64,000 bases of DNA from Rhodococcus sp. 06-462-5 (GTDB lineage Bacteria; Actinomycetota; Actinomycetes; Mycobacteriales; Mycobacteriaceae). The first letter of the stretch is position 1. Each line of letters opens with the position of its first letter. Made by a program: the position numbers and the translations under genes. The notes under the pieces are model-generated. The model was not told the DNA's origin. It was given only the letters and a program-made list of their open reading frames with translations, and searched no databases. The stretch covers positions 1 to 64,000 of the forward strand of contig NZ_NOYD01000060.1 of assembly GCF_002258315.1 (NCBI RefSeq), written 5' to 3'. Shown here piece after piece: positions 25,841 to 35,433 of the stretch.

Positions 25841-26440
25841 GTGAATGTCCCGACGTGGCAACAACTCACAGCGCGCAATGCCGCGGCGACCGACCTCAAC
25901 ATGTCAGGCTCGCTGCACGTTGTCGGTGTGACCGACACAGGCTTCGTCGACGACCGTTTCGAGTTCCGCTACGGCCGGGGTGACCGCTGGTGGGTCGAAC
26001 GCAATGGCGAGATCGTCTACTCATCGTCGAGCTCCACTGATACGGTCCCCGTCGCCCGCATCGATGGACAGATGGTCCACCAACGCACCACCAGCCTGAT
26101 CCGCCTCGGCGCACTGTTCACCCCGCGAGATCTCTTCGGCCCGCGTTCACTCCTGACTCGGCGCACACCACCTCAGCACGTCACCCAGGGCCCGACGGCG
26201 ATCGACCACGCTGACCGTCCGGCATGGTCGACCGAGCTGACATCGCCCACTGGACTCACCACGACAATCGTCATCGACGATGGAACCGGCCTCATCGCGA
26301 GCCTAAGCAGCCGCGATCACAGCAAGGCGCTCCACCTCGAGAAACTGACCGAACACGCTGAACTGCCCGACGATCGATTCGCGTGGGACGGTGACACCAT
26401 CGAATCGAATGATCTGAGGAGCTTCCGGCTGTCCTGGTAG
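25841..26440 (+). CDS. Hypothetical protein
   Basis: A 199-residue protein of unknown function. It has alternating beta-rich and polar segments (FEFRYGRGDRWWVERNGEIVY, then LTTTIVIDDGTGLI) and a single conserved-looking Trp-rich region near residue 50. No signal peptide or membrane helix. The frame is open back to 25676, but that part overlaps the VDLEA repeat and looks like a remnant, so I start at GTG 25841. Start uncertain. Confidence 0.5.
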   Translation: MNVPTWQQLTARNAAATDLNMSGSLHVVGVTDTGFVDDRFEFRYGRGDRWWVERNGEIVYSSSSSTDTVPVARIDGQMVHQRTTSLIRLGALFTPRDLFGPRSLLTRRTPPQHVTQGPTAIDHADRPAWSTELTSPTGLTTTIVIDDGTGLIASLSSRDHSKALHLEKLTEHAELPDDRFAWDGDTIESNDLRSFRLSW

Positions 26441-26580
26441 CTCACTGCCGAGTGACCCTGGCTGGTACGTGGTATCCGATCTGCATGCAGACGTGCGCGT
26501 ATTCCTGCATGCACGGGTCGACGTGCGGATGTGGTCGATCCGTGCGCAGATCAGTTCTGGGGCGGGCAGCATGGACGACC

Positions 26581-27302
26581 ATGGGCGATGTCATCGAGTT
26601 TGTGCCGCGGTTCTCACTGACTGATCGGCAGCGGAAGTTGTTACGGATCCACGCGTGGGTGTGCGCCGACATGGCGTACGACGACGTCGAGGAGCGCGGT
26701 GATGATCCGGTCGACACGGTGCGGTGGTGGTATTTGTTGAACCGACTTCCCGAATGCACATTCGCCGATTTGTGCCGCGGTTCTCACTGACTGATCGGCA
26801 GCGGGAGTTGTTACGGATCCACGCGTGGGTGTGCGCCGACATGGCGTACGACGACGTCGAGGAGCGCGGTGATGATCCGGTCGACACGGTGCGGTGGTGG
26901 TATTTGTTGAACCGACTTCCCGAATGCACATTCGCCGAGTCCGCTCTGTGGCGACGTCAGATGGCCCGATCTTTCGACGACTTGGCTCAGGACCTCGACG
27001 CCGGTCGGCTACCCCGGCCTCACACGATCGCCGAACAGCTCGCGCTCATGATCGTCATCGCCCAAGCCGCCGCAGCGCTGGCCGATGAGGTGTACGGCGA
27101 CGATGTTGCCGTACTGGCGTCCCATCCGCGGGACGTCGACTGGGACGCCGTCACAGACGTTCTGATGGGCGACCGCGATGTCGAGGTGTTCTATCACCCG
27201 GCGACAGCGGCACACGGTCTACGTGTCTTTCCATGCGATACGTGGTTCACGGCCATGGACGGACACGAGCCACGTGACCCTCGGCGGGGATTTCGACGGT
27301 AG
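26581..27302 (+). pseudogene. Hypothetical gene disrupted by a 170-bp tandem duplication
   Basis: The gene begins at ATG 26581 (MGDVIEFVPRFSLTDRQ). After a duplicated 170-bp block the original frame stops at 26790. The rest continues in another frame to 27302 and restores ...PECTFAESALWRRQMARS. Deleting one repeat copy would give a protein of about 183 residues. The ancestral protein looks helical and acidic (DVEERGDDPVDTVRWWYLL), with unknown function. Because 170 is not a multiple of three, the duplication itself explains the frameshift. Confidence 0.8.
26599..26938 (+). repeat. 170-bp direct tandem duplication
   Basis: Copy 1 is 26599-26768 and copy 2 is 26769-26938, immediately adjacent. 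I see one difference, GCGGAAGTT versus GCGGGAGTT. Such near identity means a recent event, probably replication slippage. Confidence 0.95.
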
Positions 27303-27417
27303 AAGCCTCGGGTCATCGCGAACACAACGCGACCAGCAACTTGCCATTGTTCGGCAGGTCTTTGATGCTTGATGGTGTTGTGCACTATGGCTTTCCGTGT
27401 TCGGGTACGGTGCGATT

Positions 27418-27657
27418 ATGGCTACGAACATGCTTATCGACCCGGCTCGTGTCGTCACCGCCCGAGGCCGTCACCTCGGGAATTATCGCTTCGGGCTCGT
27501 CCGCTACGAGCCTGAGAAGTGGGGGCGGATCATCACAGCCCCAGATGAGGGTCAGACGATTCTCGTTGCACCGGTCGACGGCTCGGACGCGTTCGATCTA
27601 TCGGTGATCCGCGACGCTGAGTTCGACGTTCTTCCGGTTACCTCGGATGGTGTCTGA
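27418..27657 (+). CDS. Small hypothetical protein
   Basis: A 79-residue ORF starting MATNMLIDPARVVT. Its even mix of beta-prone segments (YRFGLVRYE, RIITAPDEGQTILVAPV) suggests a small folded domain. Codon use is typical of neighbouring genes. No family recognised. Confidence 0.5.
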   Translation: MATNMLIDPARVVTARGRHLGNYRFGLVRYEPEKWGRIITAPDEGQTILVAPVDGSDAFDLSVIRDAEFDVLPVTSDGV

Positions 27658-27734
27658 GCCGCCCAGGGGGAGAAGCAGAGGGCTGACACCGTCGAGTGTG
27701 CTTCCGCGGCTGGGGGTGTGAGCCTTTGCTCGTG

Positions 27735-28574
27735 TCATCCGAGGCGACGGGACGGGCGGGGCACTTTCTCGGGTTCGTTGTTGTCGACGACGTTCCAGTA
27801 GCGGCCGTTGGCGTCCATTACCGAGTACCAGATGCTAACGAATGCGGGAGCCGGGTTCTGCTCGGCGGGATCGTCTGATTCCCACCGGATATTGAACGTT
27901 TCACCCGCCTCGAGCACGGCCTGCCTCCGCCAACCACCCGATCTGATCGGTGTGTCCTCCGACAGGGCTGTCTCTGCGAACGCCCGCATATTCACCGCGT
28001 CAGCGTCGTCTTCGACCTGGGCGCGGAAGCCGTGAATTTCGATCTCGTACAGCGGGTCCTTGCTGCGATTGGTGAATTCTGTGCGCCACTGTTGCTTTCG
28101 GTTCGCGTCGAGGCCGTCGGGCCACGGGAGCATGTGCAGTAGTCGGACCTGGTTCGCCTGGTCCTCCAGGTCCGAATGCCGCGTCGATTGGTACGACCGG
28201 AGGGCGAGTACGACGCCTGCGGCGGTGAACAGAGCACCACCTGCCGAGACCCATGCCGGCAGCGAGCCCAGATCCACGTTGGTGTGGGTACTCGTCAGAG
28301 CAAGGACGGCGACCAGGCCGAGCGCTACGGCCATGGACCACGCCCAGTCTCTTTTGCGTGGACGGGCACGCCAGAAATCGCTGATGGGGCACCCGATCGC
28401 GGCACAGCCCAATACAAGGCCTATGAGAGCTGTGGCTACCCAGAACTCCTGGAAGACCCGATCTACGGTCCACCCCGTCCGGTGGAGGGAAAAGGTGCCG
28501 AAAATGACGGCGAGTGCACCGCACACCAGGCCTGCGATGCGGCTCCAGGGGCGATCTCCACGCATTGCTTTCAC
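27735..28574 (-). CDS. Membrane protein of unknown function
   Basis: A 279-residue protein with four predicted membrane helices in the first ~125 residues (GLVCGALAVIFGTFSL, WVATALIGLVLGCAAIG, WSMAVALGLVAVLALT, WVSAGGALFTAAGVVLAL). A cytoplasmic beta-rich domain of ~150 residues follows, ending with IWYSVMDANGRYWNVV. The design resembles membrane-tethered sensor or effector proteins of accessory islands, but I cannot assign a family. GTG start at 28574. Confidence 0.6.
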   Translation of the reverse strand: MKAMRGDRPWSRIAGLVCGALAVIFGTFSLHRTGWTVDRVFQEFWVATALIGLVLGCAAIGCPISDFWRARPRKRDWAWSMAVALGLVAVLALTSTHTNVDLGSLPAWVSAGGALFTAAGVVLALRSYQSTRHSDLEDQANQVRLLHMLPWPDGLDANRKQQWRTEFTNRSKDPLYEIEIHGFRAQVEDDADAVNMRAFAETALSEDTPIRSGGWRRQAVLEAGETFNIRWESDDPAEQNPAPAFVSIWYSVMDANGRYWNVVDNNEPEKVPRPSRRLG

Positions 28575-29123
28575 CCAATCACCCTAAGGAGGTGAGCCCA
28601 CCTGTGCCGCCTGCAGGCACCCTCGCGCCTGGCCGGGTTGGTGTGCAGTGCAACCATCGACTGCGAACTTCCGAACTGACCACGAACAGGCAGACTGGCG
28701 CAGCAGGGGCAAGGCCGCACAACGACCCCAGCCGCCCTGGAAGCTAGGCCGTAAGCACCGTGGCACTCGCGCACCAGACAGCTACACAGCACCCCTAGAG
28801 CCCGCCCCAGCACGATCGGCAGCCTGGCCGGGCCTTGCCCAACGGACGGTTCAACGCGCGTTCTCTGCGATCGACACCTGCTCGTCGTAGAGCACCGCGT
28901 CGAAGTGCACGAAGTTGCACCGCCTCGAATACGCCGGCTTCGTCATCGCCACCAATGCCAACAACGTGAGGGTGGATTCGTAGAGTGCGAACCATTCGTT
29001 CTCTGACCGTTTGCAAATGCGGGGTTCATCGCCGTGTGCGAGGTGATTGCGGGCGTCGACGAGGTCTCCTTCCCTTACCGCCCTCGGGCAGTTGGCCGCA
29101 GAGCCGATTTTGGGCCTCAGGCA
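28575..29123. other. 549-bp stretch without a supportable gene
   Basis: Short overlapping frames exist on both strands, but none has consistent codon bias, a good start and a recognisable protein. A fragment near 28905-28983 (KLHRLEYAGFVIATNANN in one frame) has protein-like composition and may be gene debris. No repeat or hairpin stands out. Confidence 0.5.
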
Positions 29124-30038
29124 CTACGACGCGAAGGTTCCAGCCCAGTCACCAAGGGCGGTGACAAAACCTGCAGTGTCATCTGGGTCGACCTCGGCGA
29201 TCCACTCGTGGCCGCGACGTATGCGCAGCTTGCCGTACGGGTTGGGTCTGCCCGGGGAATGTGTGTGCGGTCCGAAGCGAACGGGAGTGATGTAGCACGG
29301 TGTGTCGCCGTCGCTGATTTTCCCGGGGTGCACAGCGACAACGCAGTGTGCCTCGCAGGGATCGGTATGTGCCCGTGCGCGTCCGCCGTGATGGTTGCAT
29401 GCAGCGACGAGTTGTTCCATCCGTCGGATTTGTTTCGCGGCCCTCAATCGGTCTCCGAAATCGAGTCCTTCGCTGTAGCAGGTGCGTAGGTAGCCGGATG
29501 CGCCTTCGGGTAGAGGTCCTATGGAGCCGAATTCTTGAACGCGGGTGACCAGGCCGGCTTGATTGACTCTGCTGTCGGTTTCGTATTCGTCGCGAGTGTG
29601 GTCGAGTAGGTCGCGTCGTTCGTCAGCGTCGGTTTCGAGTTCATCGGCAACAGAGAGTCGTTGTGTGGTGGTCAGGTCGTCGAGTAGGGAGATGAAGTAG
29701 TCGTCGACGAGCTGCTCTGCCAGTGCCGAGGACGTCCACGTTTCTCCATGGCGCAGGCCGTCGGTCGAAACTGTTTGTGGCCCAATTCTATTGGATGTTC
29801 GGAGCTGCACGATCAATTTCGATATGGCCGTGGCTATCTCTGGGTAGGTGTCGAGCCACATAGCTGCGTCCCATGCGGATTCCGATAGTTGAGTGAGGTA
29901 AAAAGCAAGGCTGTGAGCGTACGAGGCGCTGGCGACGGTGGTGATCTTGATGGAATGTTCTTCTGAGTCGAAGCCCGGCCACGTCGCGATTACCGCTGCC
30001 CGGTCGTGTGATGCCTTCATTACGCTGTAGCTGGTCAT
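29124..30038 (-). CDS. Hypothetical protein
   Basis: A 304-residue soluble protein starting MTSYSVMKASHDRAA. ATG 30038 has GAAGG upstream; the 51-residue extension is dropped. It is acidic and helical in the middle (ADELETDADERRDLLDHTRDEYETD). The C-terminal part carries His/Cys residues (CNHHGGRARAHTDPCEAHC) that could bind metal, then a short basic strand segment (YGKLRIRRGHEWIAEV). Function unknown. It lies between the two recombinase modules with no close co-directional partner. Confidence 0.55.
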   Translation of the reverse strand: MTSYSVMKASHDRAAVIATWPGFDSEEHSIKITTVASASYAHSLAFYLTQLSESAWDAAMWLDTYPEIATAISKLIVQLRTSNRIGPQTVSTDGLRHGETWTSSALAEQLVDDYFISLLDDLTTTQRLSVADELETDADERRDLLDHTRDEYETDSRVNQAGLVTRVQEFGSIGPLPEGASGYLRTCYSEGLDFGDRLRAAKQIRRMEQLVAACNHHGGRARAHTDPCEAHCVVAVHPGKISDGDTPCYITPVRFGPHTHSPGRPNPYGKLRIRRGHEWIAEVDPDDTAGFVTALGDWAGTFAS

Positions 30039-30252
30039 GATGGTGCCGCCTTCTCGTTTGAGAGCCGGGCCGAGCCGGGCGACCAGGAGTGCACGTGGCA
30101 CTGCCAGACTGGTTGCCAAGCAGGGACAGCCGAAATAGTGGAAGATTCGCCGGAAACCCCGTAGCACCACCACGGCGTCGCTCCTGACCATTCGAGTATG
30201 TCACCCGAACGTGGCTGAGGGCAACGACAAGGGCTATGTCCGGCTCGCCGTA

Positions 30253-30308
30253 GGTCGTTCAACCTGTGTCACCGTCCACAGTCGATCTAGAAGCTGTCTG
30301 CGATCAGC
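30253..30308 (+). repeat. Imperfect 56-bp direct repeat, copy B
   Basis: Partner of 25665-25720, 4.6 kb away in the same orientation. It is followed at 30318-30340 by a hairpin not present after copy A. Confidence 0.6.
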
Positions 30309-30317
30309 TTCGCCGCG

Positions 30318-30340
30318 CGCCCACGACTGCATCGTGGGCG
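30318..30340. promoter_or_regulatory. 9-bp hairpin upstream of the histidine kinase
   Basis: CGCCCACGA and TCGTGGGCG pair perfectly around a 5-base loop, 46 bp before the kinase start. It could be the end of an upstream transcript or a leader structure. No U tract. Confidence 0.35.
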
Positions 30341-30385
30341 GCCGCGCAATCTTCGATTTGAAGCGGATCTTCTCAAAGTAGGGTC

Positions 30386-31669
30386 GTGTCGGTGATTGCC
30401 GAACTGACAGCCGGAATCAAAACGGCCCTGCGCCCGACGTTGCCCACAATGAGAGGGCGGACCGACGAGCCTGGTAGTCGGCCGAGATTCATGGCGCTTG
30501 CAGCTGGAGCGGTGCTTGTCGCCGTGCTGTTCGGTACTGCGATAGGTCAACTGACGAGTATGGTCAACTCGGTCGCCGCCAGTTACGTCCTCGGCGCTGT
30601 TCAGACACTTCCCCTCCTTCTGATCCGGGTGGCACCTCTGCTGACCTGGCAGTTGATCGCACTCGGGATGTTCGCCGGAACGCTGTCAGGGCTGGTTCAG
30701 GAAGAGGTTTTCCCATGGCCGGCGGCAAGTTGCATTGCGGCGGGGCTCGCCCTGTATCGAGTGGCCCGAGTGCATCCGCCGAACGTGGGAGCCGCGGTCG
30801 CCCTCGTGTCCTTCCTGGCGGTCGTGGTCCCGACTGTCTTGACGGTGAAGATGCCACCGTTCGCTTTGCTGATCATTGCCGCGACGTTGGCTGCGATCAC
30901 CGTCGCGGGAGTGGTCATGATGCGACTGTCGTCGGCGGAAACCGCCCTGGCGGACGAACAGCAGCTCCGCATGGGACAGGAGCGGCGTCAGGCGGTGATC
31001 GAAGAGCGGGCGCGGATCGCACGGGAACTGCACGATGTAGTGGCGCACCACATGTCGATGATCGCGGTGCAGGCACAGGCCGCACGGTTCAAGAGCCCCG
31101 ACCTCCCACCCGAGGCGATTGCGACGTTCGACGACATACATCGCGCATCGGCAACCGCACTGACCGAGATGCGCCAGGTTATCGAGGTCCTTCGTGACCC
31201 GGACGAGGCAACTGAACACTCACCGGCACCGAACCTGTCCGACATCGGCGCCCTTGTGAGCCAATGGAGCGCGGCCGGAGCCCACGTCACGTTGTATACG
31301 GACGGGGAGCTCGACACGCTGCCGGAAGCGCTGTCCACTACCGTCTACCGCATCCTCCAGGAATCGCTCGCCAATGCAGCACGTCACGCACCCGGCACGA
31401 AGGTTGAGATACGCGTGACCCGCACGAACGACGAGCTTCGGGTGACTGTCGGCAACGAAACCGAACAGGTGTCCGCCGATTCGAGAGGCCGAGGACACGG
31501 ACTTGTCGGTATCTCCGAGCGGGCAGCCGCATTCGGCGGAAGCATGACTGCCGGGATGACGAAGAACGGACGATTCGAGGTGTCTGTAATCTTCCCAGTT
31601 CGCGGACGAAACATCCCACCACGCAGTAACATTGGCGATGATCCGAGCGCAGTGGAGCGCCGCCGATGA
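30386..31669 (+). CDS. NarL-type sensor histidine kinase
   Basis: A 427-residue membrane kinase. About five hydrophobic helices (residues 35-180) form the sensor part, with no large extracellular loop, so it probably senses the membrane or an intramembrane signal. The dimerisation/phosphotransfer box ERARIARELHDVVAHHMS gives phosphorylated His216 (HisKA_3 family). The ATPase domain shows NAARHAPGT and GHGLVGISERA. GTG start. It overlaps the response regulator by 4 nt, so they form a two-component pair. Confidence 0.92.
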   Translation: MSVIAELTAGIKTALRPTLPTMRGRTDEPGSRPRFMALAAGAVLVAVLFGTAIGQLTSMVNSVAASYVLGAVQTLPLLLIRVAPLLTWQLIALGMFAGTLSGLVQEEVFPWPAASCIAAGLALYRVARVHPPNVGAAVALVSFLAVVVPTVLTVKMPPFALLIIAATLAAITVAGVVMMRLSSAETALADEQQLRMGQERRQAVIEERARIARELHDVVAHHMSMIAVQAQAARFKSPDLPPEAIATFDDIHRASATALTEMRQVIEVLRDPDEATEHSPAPNLSDIGALVSQWSAAGAHVTLYTDGELDTLPEALSTTVYRILQESLANAARHAPGTKVEIRVTRTNDELRVTVGNETEQVSADSRGRGHGLVGISERAAAFGGSMTAGMTKNGRFEVSVIFPVRGRNIPPRSNIGDDPSAVERRR

Positions 31670-32334
31670 CCATCAGGGTTCTGCTGGCGGACGACCAGGA
31701 ATTGGTGCGCGACGGAATCGCAGCCGTACTCAGGGCCGAACCTGACATCGTCGTGGTCGGTGAGGCCGCGAACGGTGCGGAGGCCGTCGATCTTGCTGTC
31801 AGCCTGCGGCCCGACGTTGTCGTGATGGACATCCGAATGCCAGTGCTCGATGGAATCCGGGCGACCGAGCAGATCCTCGCATCACTGGGCGAGAGGACGA
31901 ACTCGATCCGCGTGCTGATGCTCACGACGTTCGACCTCGACGATTACGTGTACGAAGCGCTCAGTGTCGGTGCAAGCGGGTTTCTGCTCAAGCAATCCAC
32001 CGCAGCGGATTTCGTCCGGGGCGTCCGCACAGTCGCGTCCGGGGAATCGATGCTGGCACCGACTGTCACAACCCGGCTCATCTCGGAGTTCGCCCGGCGT
32101 CGGCGCGGTCGCCCGAACACCGCCGCAGTGTCGGCGTTGACTCCCCGAGAGCTCGACGTGTTGGACGCTCTGGCCACGGGTCTGTCGAATCGAGAGATCG
32201 CGTCCGATCTCGTGCTGGCGGAGGAGACAGTGAAGACCCACGTCGGGCGGATTCTCACCAAGCTCGACCTTCGTGACCGGACGCAGGCTGTCGTTTTCTA
32301 CTACGAAAATGAACTCTCCCACCGACTCGACTAG
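31666..32334 (+). CDS. NarL/FixJ-family response regulator
   Basis: A 222-residue regulator. The receiver domain has the acidic pocket DDQE, phosphoacceptor Asp55 in VVMDIRMP, and KQST with the conserved Lys. The C-terminal LuxR-type helix-turn-helix reads LTPRELDVLDALATGLSNREIA. Partner of the kinase encoded immediately upstream. The following two glycosyltransferase genes begin 72 bp later and could be targets, which is an inference. Confidence 0.94.
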   Translation: MTIRVLLADDQELVRDGIAAVLRAEPDIVVVGEAANGAEAVDLAVSLRPDVVVMDIRMPVLDGIRATEQILASLGERTNSIRVLMLTTFDLDDYVYEALSVGASGFLLKQSTAADFVRGVRTVASGESMLAPTVTTRLISEFARRRRGRPNTAAVSALTPRELDVLDALATGLSNREIASDLVLAEETVKTHVGRILTKLDLRDRTQAVVFYYENELSHRLD

Positions 32335-32406
32335 CTCCTCCGGGGGATGCCGAGTTTGGCTCCGATGCGTGACGACATAGTCCCACTGTCTTTGTAGCGT
32401 CGAAAC

Positions 32407-33609
32407 ATGCTCTTACAGAGGGATTCTCGTAGCATTGTCGGTCGGGACCGCCTACTCGTCGGGATCTACGTGGCACTCGCCGCGTACACGGCCGTGTACG
32501 TGATGACCACCGAATTGACCACGCATCGGGTGTGGGGAGTGTGCGCTGTCACTGGCTATCTCGCTGCGGGTGCGGTCCTGTTGCGATCACGTAATCGACC
32601 TCGAGCGGCTGGTGTCGCTGTGTTGGGCGCTGTGTTGGTTCCGATGATCGTGCTGATCGGGGGCGCACTCGCGCAGCTCGAGGTTGCAGTAGTCATCGAC
32701 TCGGCCCGCCACTTGCTCGACACCGGCAGTCCATATGTCAATGACCCTCACGAGCTGACTCAGTACAACCCGTACCTTCCGGCGATGGCGTTGTTCGGGC
32801 TGCCTGGCGTCGTCCTGGAGGGTCCGCTCGGGGACCCCAGAGTCTGGTTCGGAGTGTTCTTCGCCGCCTGTGTGCTCATCGTTGTTCGGCTGACGAGATC
32901 CGACCGGGGACGAATCGATCAGGAGTCGTTCGGGAAGCTCGGGCTTCTCACAGCGTCCCCTCTCATCGCGATTCCGCTGTGCACAGGTGGGGTGGATCTG
33001 CCGGTCATCGGTGCTTGTCTGCTCGGTTTGGCGCTGATGGCGGCAGACCGCCGATGGGCCGCGGCTGCTGTGTTGGCGTTCGCATGCGCACTGAAGTGGA
33101 CCGCATGGCCGGTAGCCATCGTCGCGTTGGTACTACATCGTCAACGCGCCGGTACATGGTCAGCAGTGCGGGTCAGTGCGGTGTCCGTTGCTCTGGCGGG
33201 AGCGGTAGTCGTTCCTCCAGTGATCCTCGATGGCGGCGCACTGGTGGAGCACACGGTGTTGTTCCCACTCGGTCGCGCAGACGTTCCGACTCCGGCAGGC
33301 TCGTCGGTGATCGGCGGCGCGTTGGCGGAAGCGGGCGAGTACGGCCACATCGTTTCTTTGCTCGCACTTTTCGTCGGTGCCATCGTCATCGGAATCAGAC
33401 TGTGCGTGAAACCACCGCGCACGTTCGCGGCGGCCTGCTCGATCGCTGCACTCGGGCTCACCGTGCTGTTCCTTCTTGCCCCTTCGGCCAGGTTCGGGTA
33501 CTTCGCCTACCCTTTGATGTTCTGGGGAATGGCGTGGATTGCGAGGGTTCCCGGAACGGACACCGCCGTCTCGAGTCCCAATCGTGAAAGCGAGCGGGTC
33601 GCGGCATGA
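32407..33609 (+). CDS. Polytopic membrane glycosyltransferase (DUF2029/GT87-like)
   Basis: A 400-residue protein with about ten hydrophobic helices. The loop after helix 3 contains DSARHLLDTGSPYVNDPHELTQYNPYLP, resembling the acidic catalytic loop of polyprenyl-phosphate-mannose-dependent (GT-C) mannosyltransferases. It would extend a lipoglycan or exported glycan on the outer face of the membrane. It overlaps the GT4 gene by 4 nt, so the two should act on one glycan. Confidence 0.72.
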   Translation: MLLQRDSRSIVGRDRLLVGIYVALAAYTAVYVMTTELTTHRVWGVCAVTGYLAAGAVLLRSRNRPRAAGVAVLGAVLVPMIVLIGGALAQLEVAVVIDSARHLLDTGSPYVNDPHELTQYNPYLPAMALFGLPGVVLEGPLGDPRVWFGVFFAACVLIVVRLTRSDRGRIDQESFGKLGLLTASPLIAIPLCTGGVDLPVIGACLLGLALMAADRRWAAAAVLAFACALKWTAWPVAIVALVLHRQRAGTWSAVRVSAVSVALAGAVVVPPVILDGGALVEHTVLFPLGRADVPTPAGSSVIGGALAEAGEYGHIVSLLALFVGAIVIGIRLCVKPPRTFAAACSIAALGLTVLFLLAPSARFGYFAYPLMFWGMAWIARVPGTDTAVSSPNRESERVAA

Positions 33610-34766
33610 GCCGGACCTTGATCGTGACCAACGACTTCCCGCCGAGGCAGGGCGGCATCGAAACGTTCGCATCGGAAATGGCTCACCGCTTTCCGTCCGA
33701 GTCGATCGTGGTCTACACCTCGGCGGAACGCGGAGCAGCCGCATACGACGCTTCGCTTCCATTCTTGGTCATACGGGACCGCAGCCGAACCCTGCTTCCG
33801 ACGGGACGGGTGATGCGCAGGGCAGGTCGAATCGCGCTCGAACACGGCTGCGATACCGCGTGGATCGCTGCCGCAGCTCCCCTGGGCCTGATCGCTCCCG
33901 CGCTTCGGGCCTGCGGGGTGAAGCGGGTCGTCGCCACCACTCACGGGCATGAAACATGGTGGGCCAAGGTTCCTTTGACGCGGTGGGGATTGCACACAAT
34001 TGGCCGTTGGGTCGACGTGCTGACGTACATCTCCGGCCATACCTACCGCGCAATCCTGCCAGCGGTTACGCCCGATACAGCGTTGGTGCGTTTGAGCCCG
34101 GGCGTCGACGTCGAACAATTCAACCCCGTGCGCGGCTCCGTGGCGGGCCCCGATCCATCCCCGGACGGCAACAGCGGCGTGATCGTGTGCACCGCGCGTC
34201 TCGTCCCGCGGAAAGGCCAGGACTCGTTGATTCGTGCGCTTCCTGCGGTTCTGGAACGACATCCCGACACCACGTTGCTTCTCGTCGGCGACGGCCCTGA
34301 CCGTCGACGTCTGCAGCGTCTGGCCCGGACAAAGGGCGTGGAGAACGCGGTGACCTTCGTTGGGGGACTTCCGCACGAGCTCGTTGCGCAAGTCCTCGCC
34401 GGCGCCACGATCTTCGCGATGCCGTGCCGAACGCGTCGCCTGGGACTCGAAGAGGAGGGACTCGGTATCGCATACCTGGAGGCCTCCGCCATGGGACTGC
34501 CGATCATCGCGGGTGATTCCGGAGGTGCCCCCGAAACCGTGCAGGCAGGCCGAACTGGCTATGTAGTCAAAGACGTCGAGCAATTGACCCAAGCCATCGT
34601 CGAACTCCTCGACAACCCGGTCCGCGCCCGCGCGATGGGTGAACGCGGACGCAGTTGGGTTGCGGCGCAATGGACTTGGAATACCGCGTATTCAACTCTT
34701 CTCACTGCTCTGTTCCCGAACGTCCTGGCAGACGGCCAGGATCGGTCGAGTACGCCACAACAGTGA
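33606..34766 (+). CDS. GT4-family glycosyltransferase resembling PimB mannosyltransferases
   Basis: A 386-residue GT-B enzyme. The N terminus MSRTLIVTNDFPPRQGGIET matches the glycine-rich acceptor loop typical of mycobacterial-type PimB. The donor site is seen in ARLVPRKGQD and the EX7E-like stretch EEEGLGIAYLEASAMGLPIIAGDSGG. It probably transfers mannose from GDP-mannose to a phosphatidylinositol-type or other lipid acceptor on the cytoplasmic face. Coupled to the GT-C gene before it. Confidence 0.83.
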   Translation: MSRTLIVTNDFPPRQGGIETFASEMAHRFPSESIVVYTSAERGAAAYDASLPFLVIRDRSRTLLPTGRVMRRAGRIALEHGCDTAWIAAAAPLGLIAPALRACGVKRVVATTHGHETWWAKVPLTRWGLHTIGRWVDVLTYISGHTYRAILPAVTPDTALVRLSPGVDVEQFNPVRGSVAGPDPSPDGNSGVIVCTARLVPRKGQDSLIRALPAVLERHPDTTLLLVGDGPDRRRLQRLARTKGVENAVTFVGGLPHELVAQVLAGATIFAMPCRTRRLGLEEEGLGIAYLEASAMGLPIIAGDSGGAPETVQAGRTGYVVKDVEQLTQAIVELLDNPVRARAMGERGRSWVAAQWTWNTAYSTLLTALFPNVLADGQDRSSTPQQ

Positions 34767-35055
34767 TTCGCAAAACCGCCTGACCCTGCGATCTAGACCT
34801 ACAGCTCAGAGCGGTGGCGGTAACTCGGGGCGGGTGTGAGCCGGTCCGGGCACGAGAGCTGCAACACCGGAGTCGCCGGAGCTTCGAGGTGGGGTGAGAT
34901 TGTCGCATTGGGCTCAAGGCTTCGCTCCATTCGCGTTGGCCACTGGCTTGCGTATCCGCCCGGGAAGCGTTTGGGCACGCGATATGTCAACCTGACCAGC
35001 GAGGTCACGGCTACGGCCGACGCGGATCGGAGTTGGGCTGGAGAAGGTGCCAGCT

Positions 35056-35433
35056 TCATCGAGGTCTGAGTGTGGTGACGCCGGACGTCTTATCGAGCTC
35101 CGCTGTCATCGCTGCGTTGTCGAGGGTGAGTTGACGGATTGCGTTCGCGTAGATCGCCACTAGCTTTTTCAGGTCGGAGTTATCGCGCCGCAGTCGAGCG
35201 AGATCGTCTGCTGCACTGTCTTTTCGGCTGACCTGTGTCGCTGCCCGACTCTTGTTTTGTTGCTGGAACCAGGTGATGAGGGCGGGATAGTTCCGGTAGA
35301 ACGTCGCGTGGGTAATGCCGAGACGGTCCTCTACCGAGGTGACGGTTGCTCGACGCCCCGATGTTTCGCATTCGGTAAGCACGCCATCCATCGCGGCCTG
35401 GACTGCGGCGTCATCGGGGAGTGGTTTCTTCAC
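35056..35433 (-). CDS. Small HTH/coiled-coil partner of recombinase module 2 (DUF6262-like)
   Basis: A 125-residue protein, the same length as Tn554 TnpC. It has a helix-turn-helix-like segment (VTSVEDRLGITHATFYRNYP) and a C-terminal coiled coil (DDLARLRRDNSDLKKLVAIY). ATG 35433 overlaps the preceding recombinase stop. The spacing, size and NYP/RYP motif match 19739-20107. It is likely a DNA-binding accessory that guides insertion. Confidence 0.75.
   Translation of the reverse strand: MKKPLPDDAAVQAAMDGVLTECETSGRRATVTSVEDRLGITHATFYRNYPALITWFQQQNKSRAATQVSRKDSAADDLARLRRDNSDLKKLVAIYANAIRQLTLDNAAMTAELDKTSGVTTLRPR

Noticed and set aside
28586..28750. Gene behind the strong AAGGAGGTG site
   Set aside because: The frame after this ribosome-site-like sequence is short, Pro/Arg-rich and lacks coding bias; the motif is probably chance.
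29034..29489. 151-codon plus-strand ORF
   Set aside because: It is antisense to the hypothetical gene at 29124-30038 and has Cys/Val-rich, shadow-like composition.
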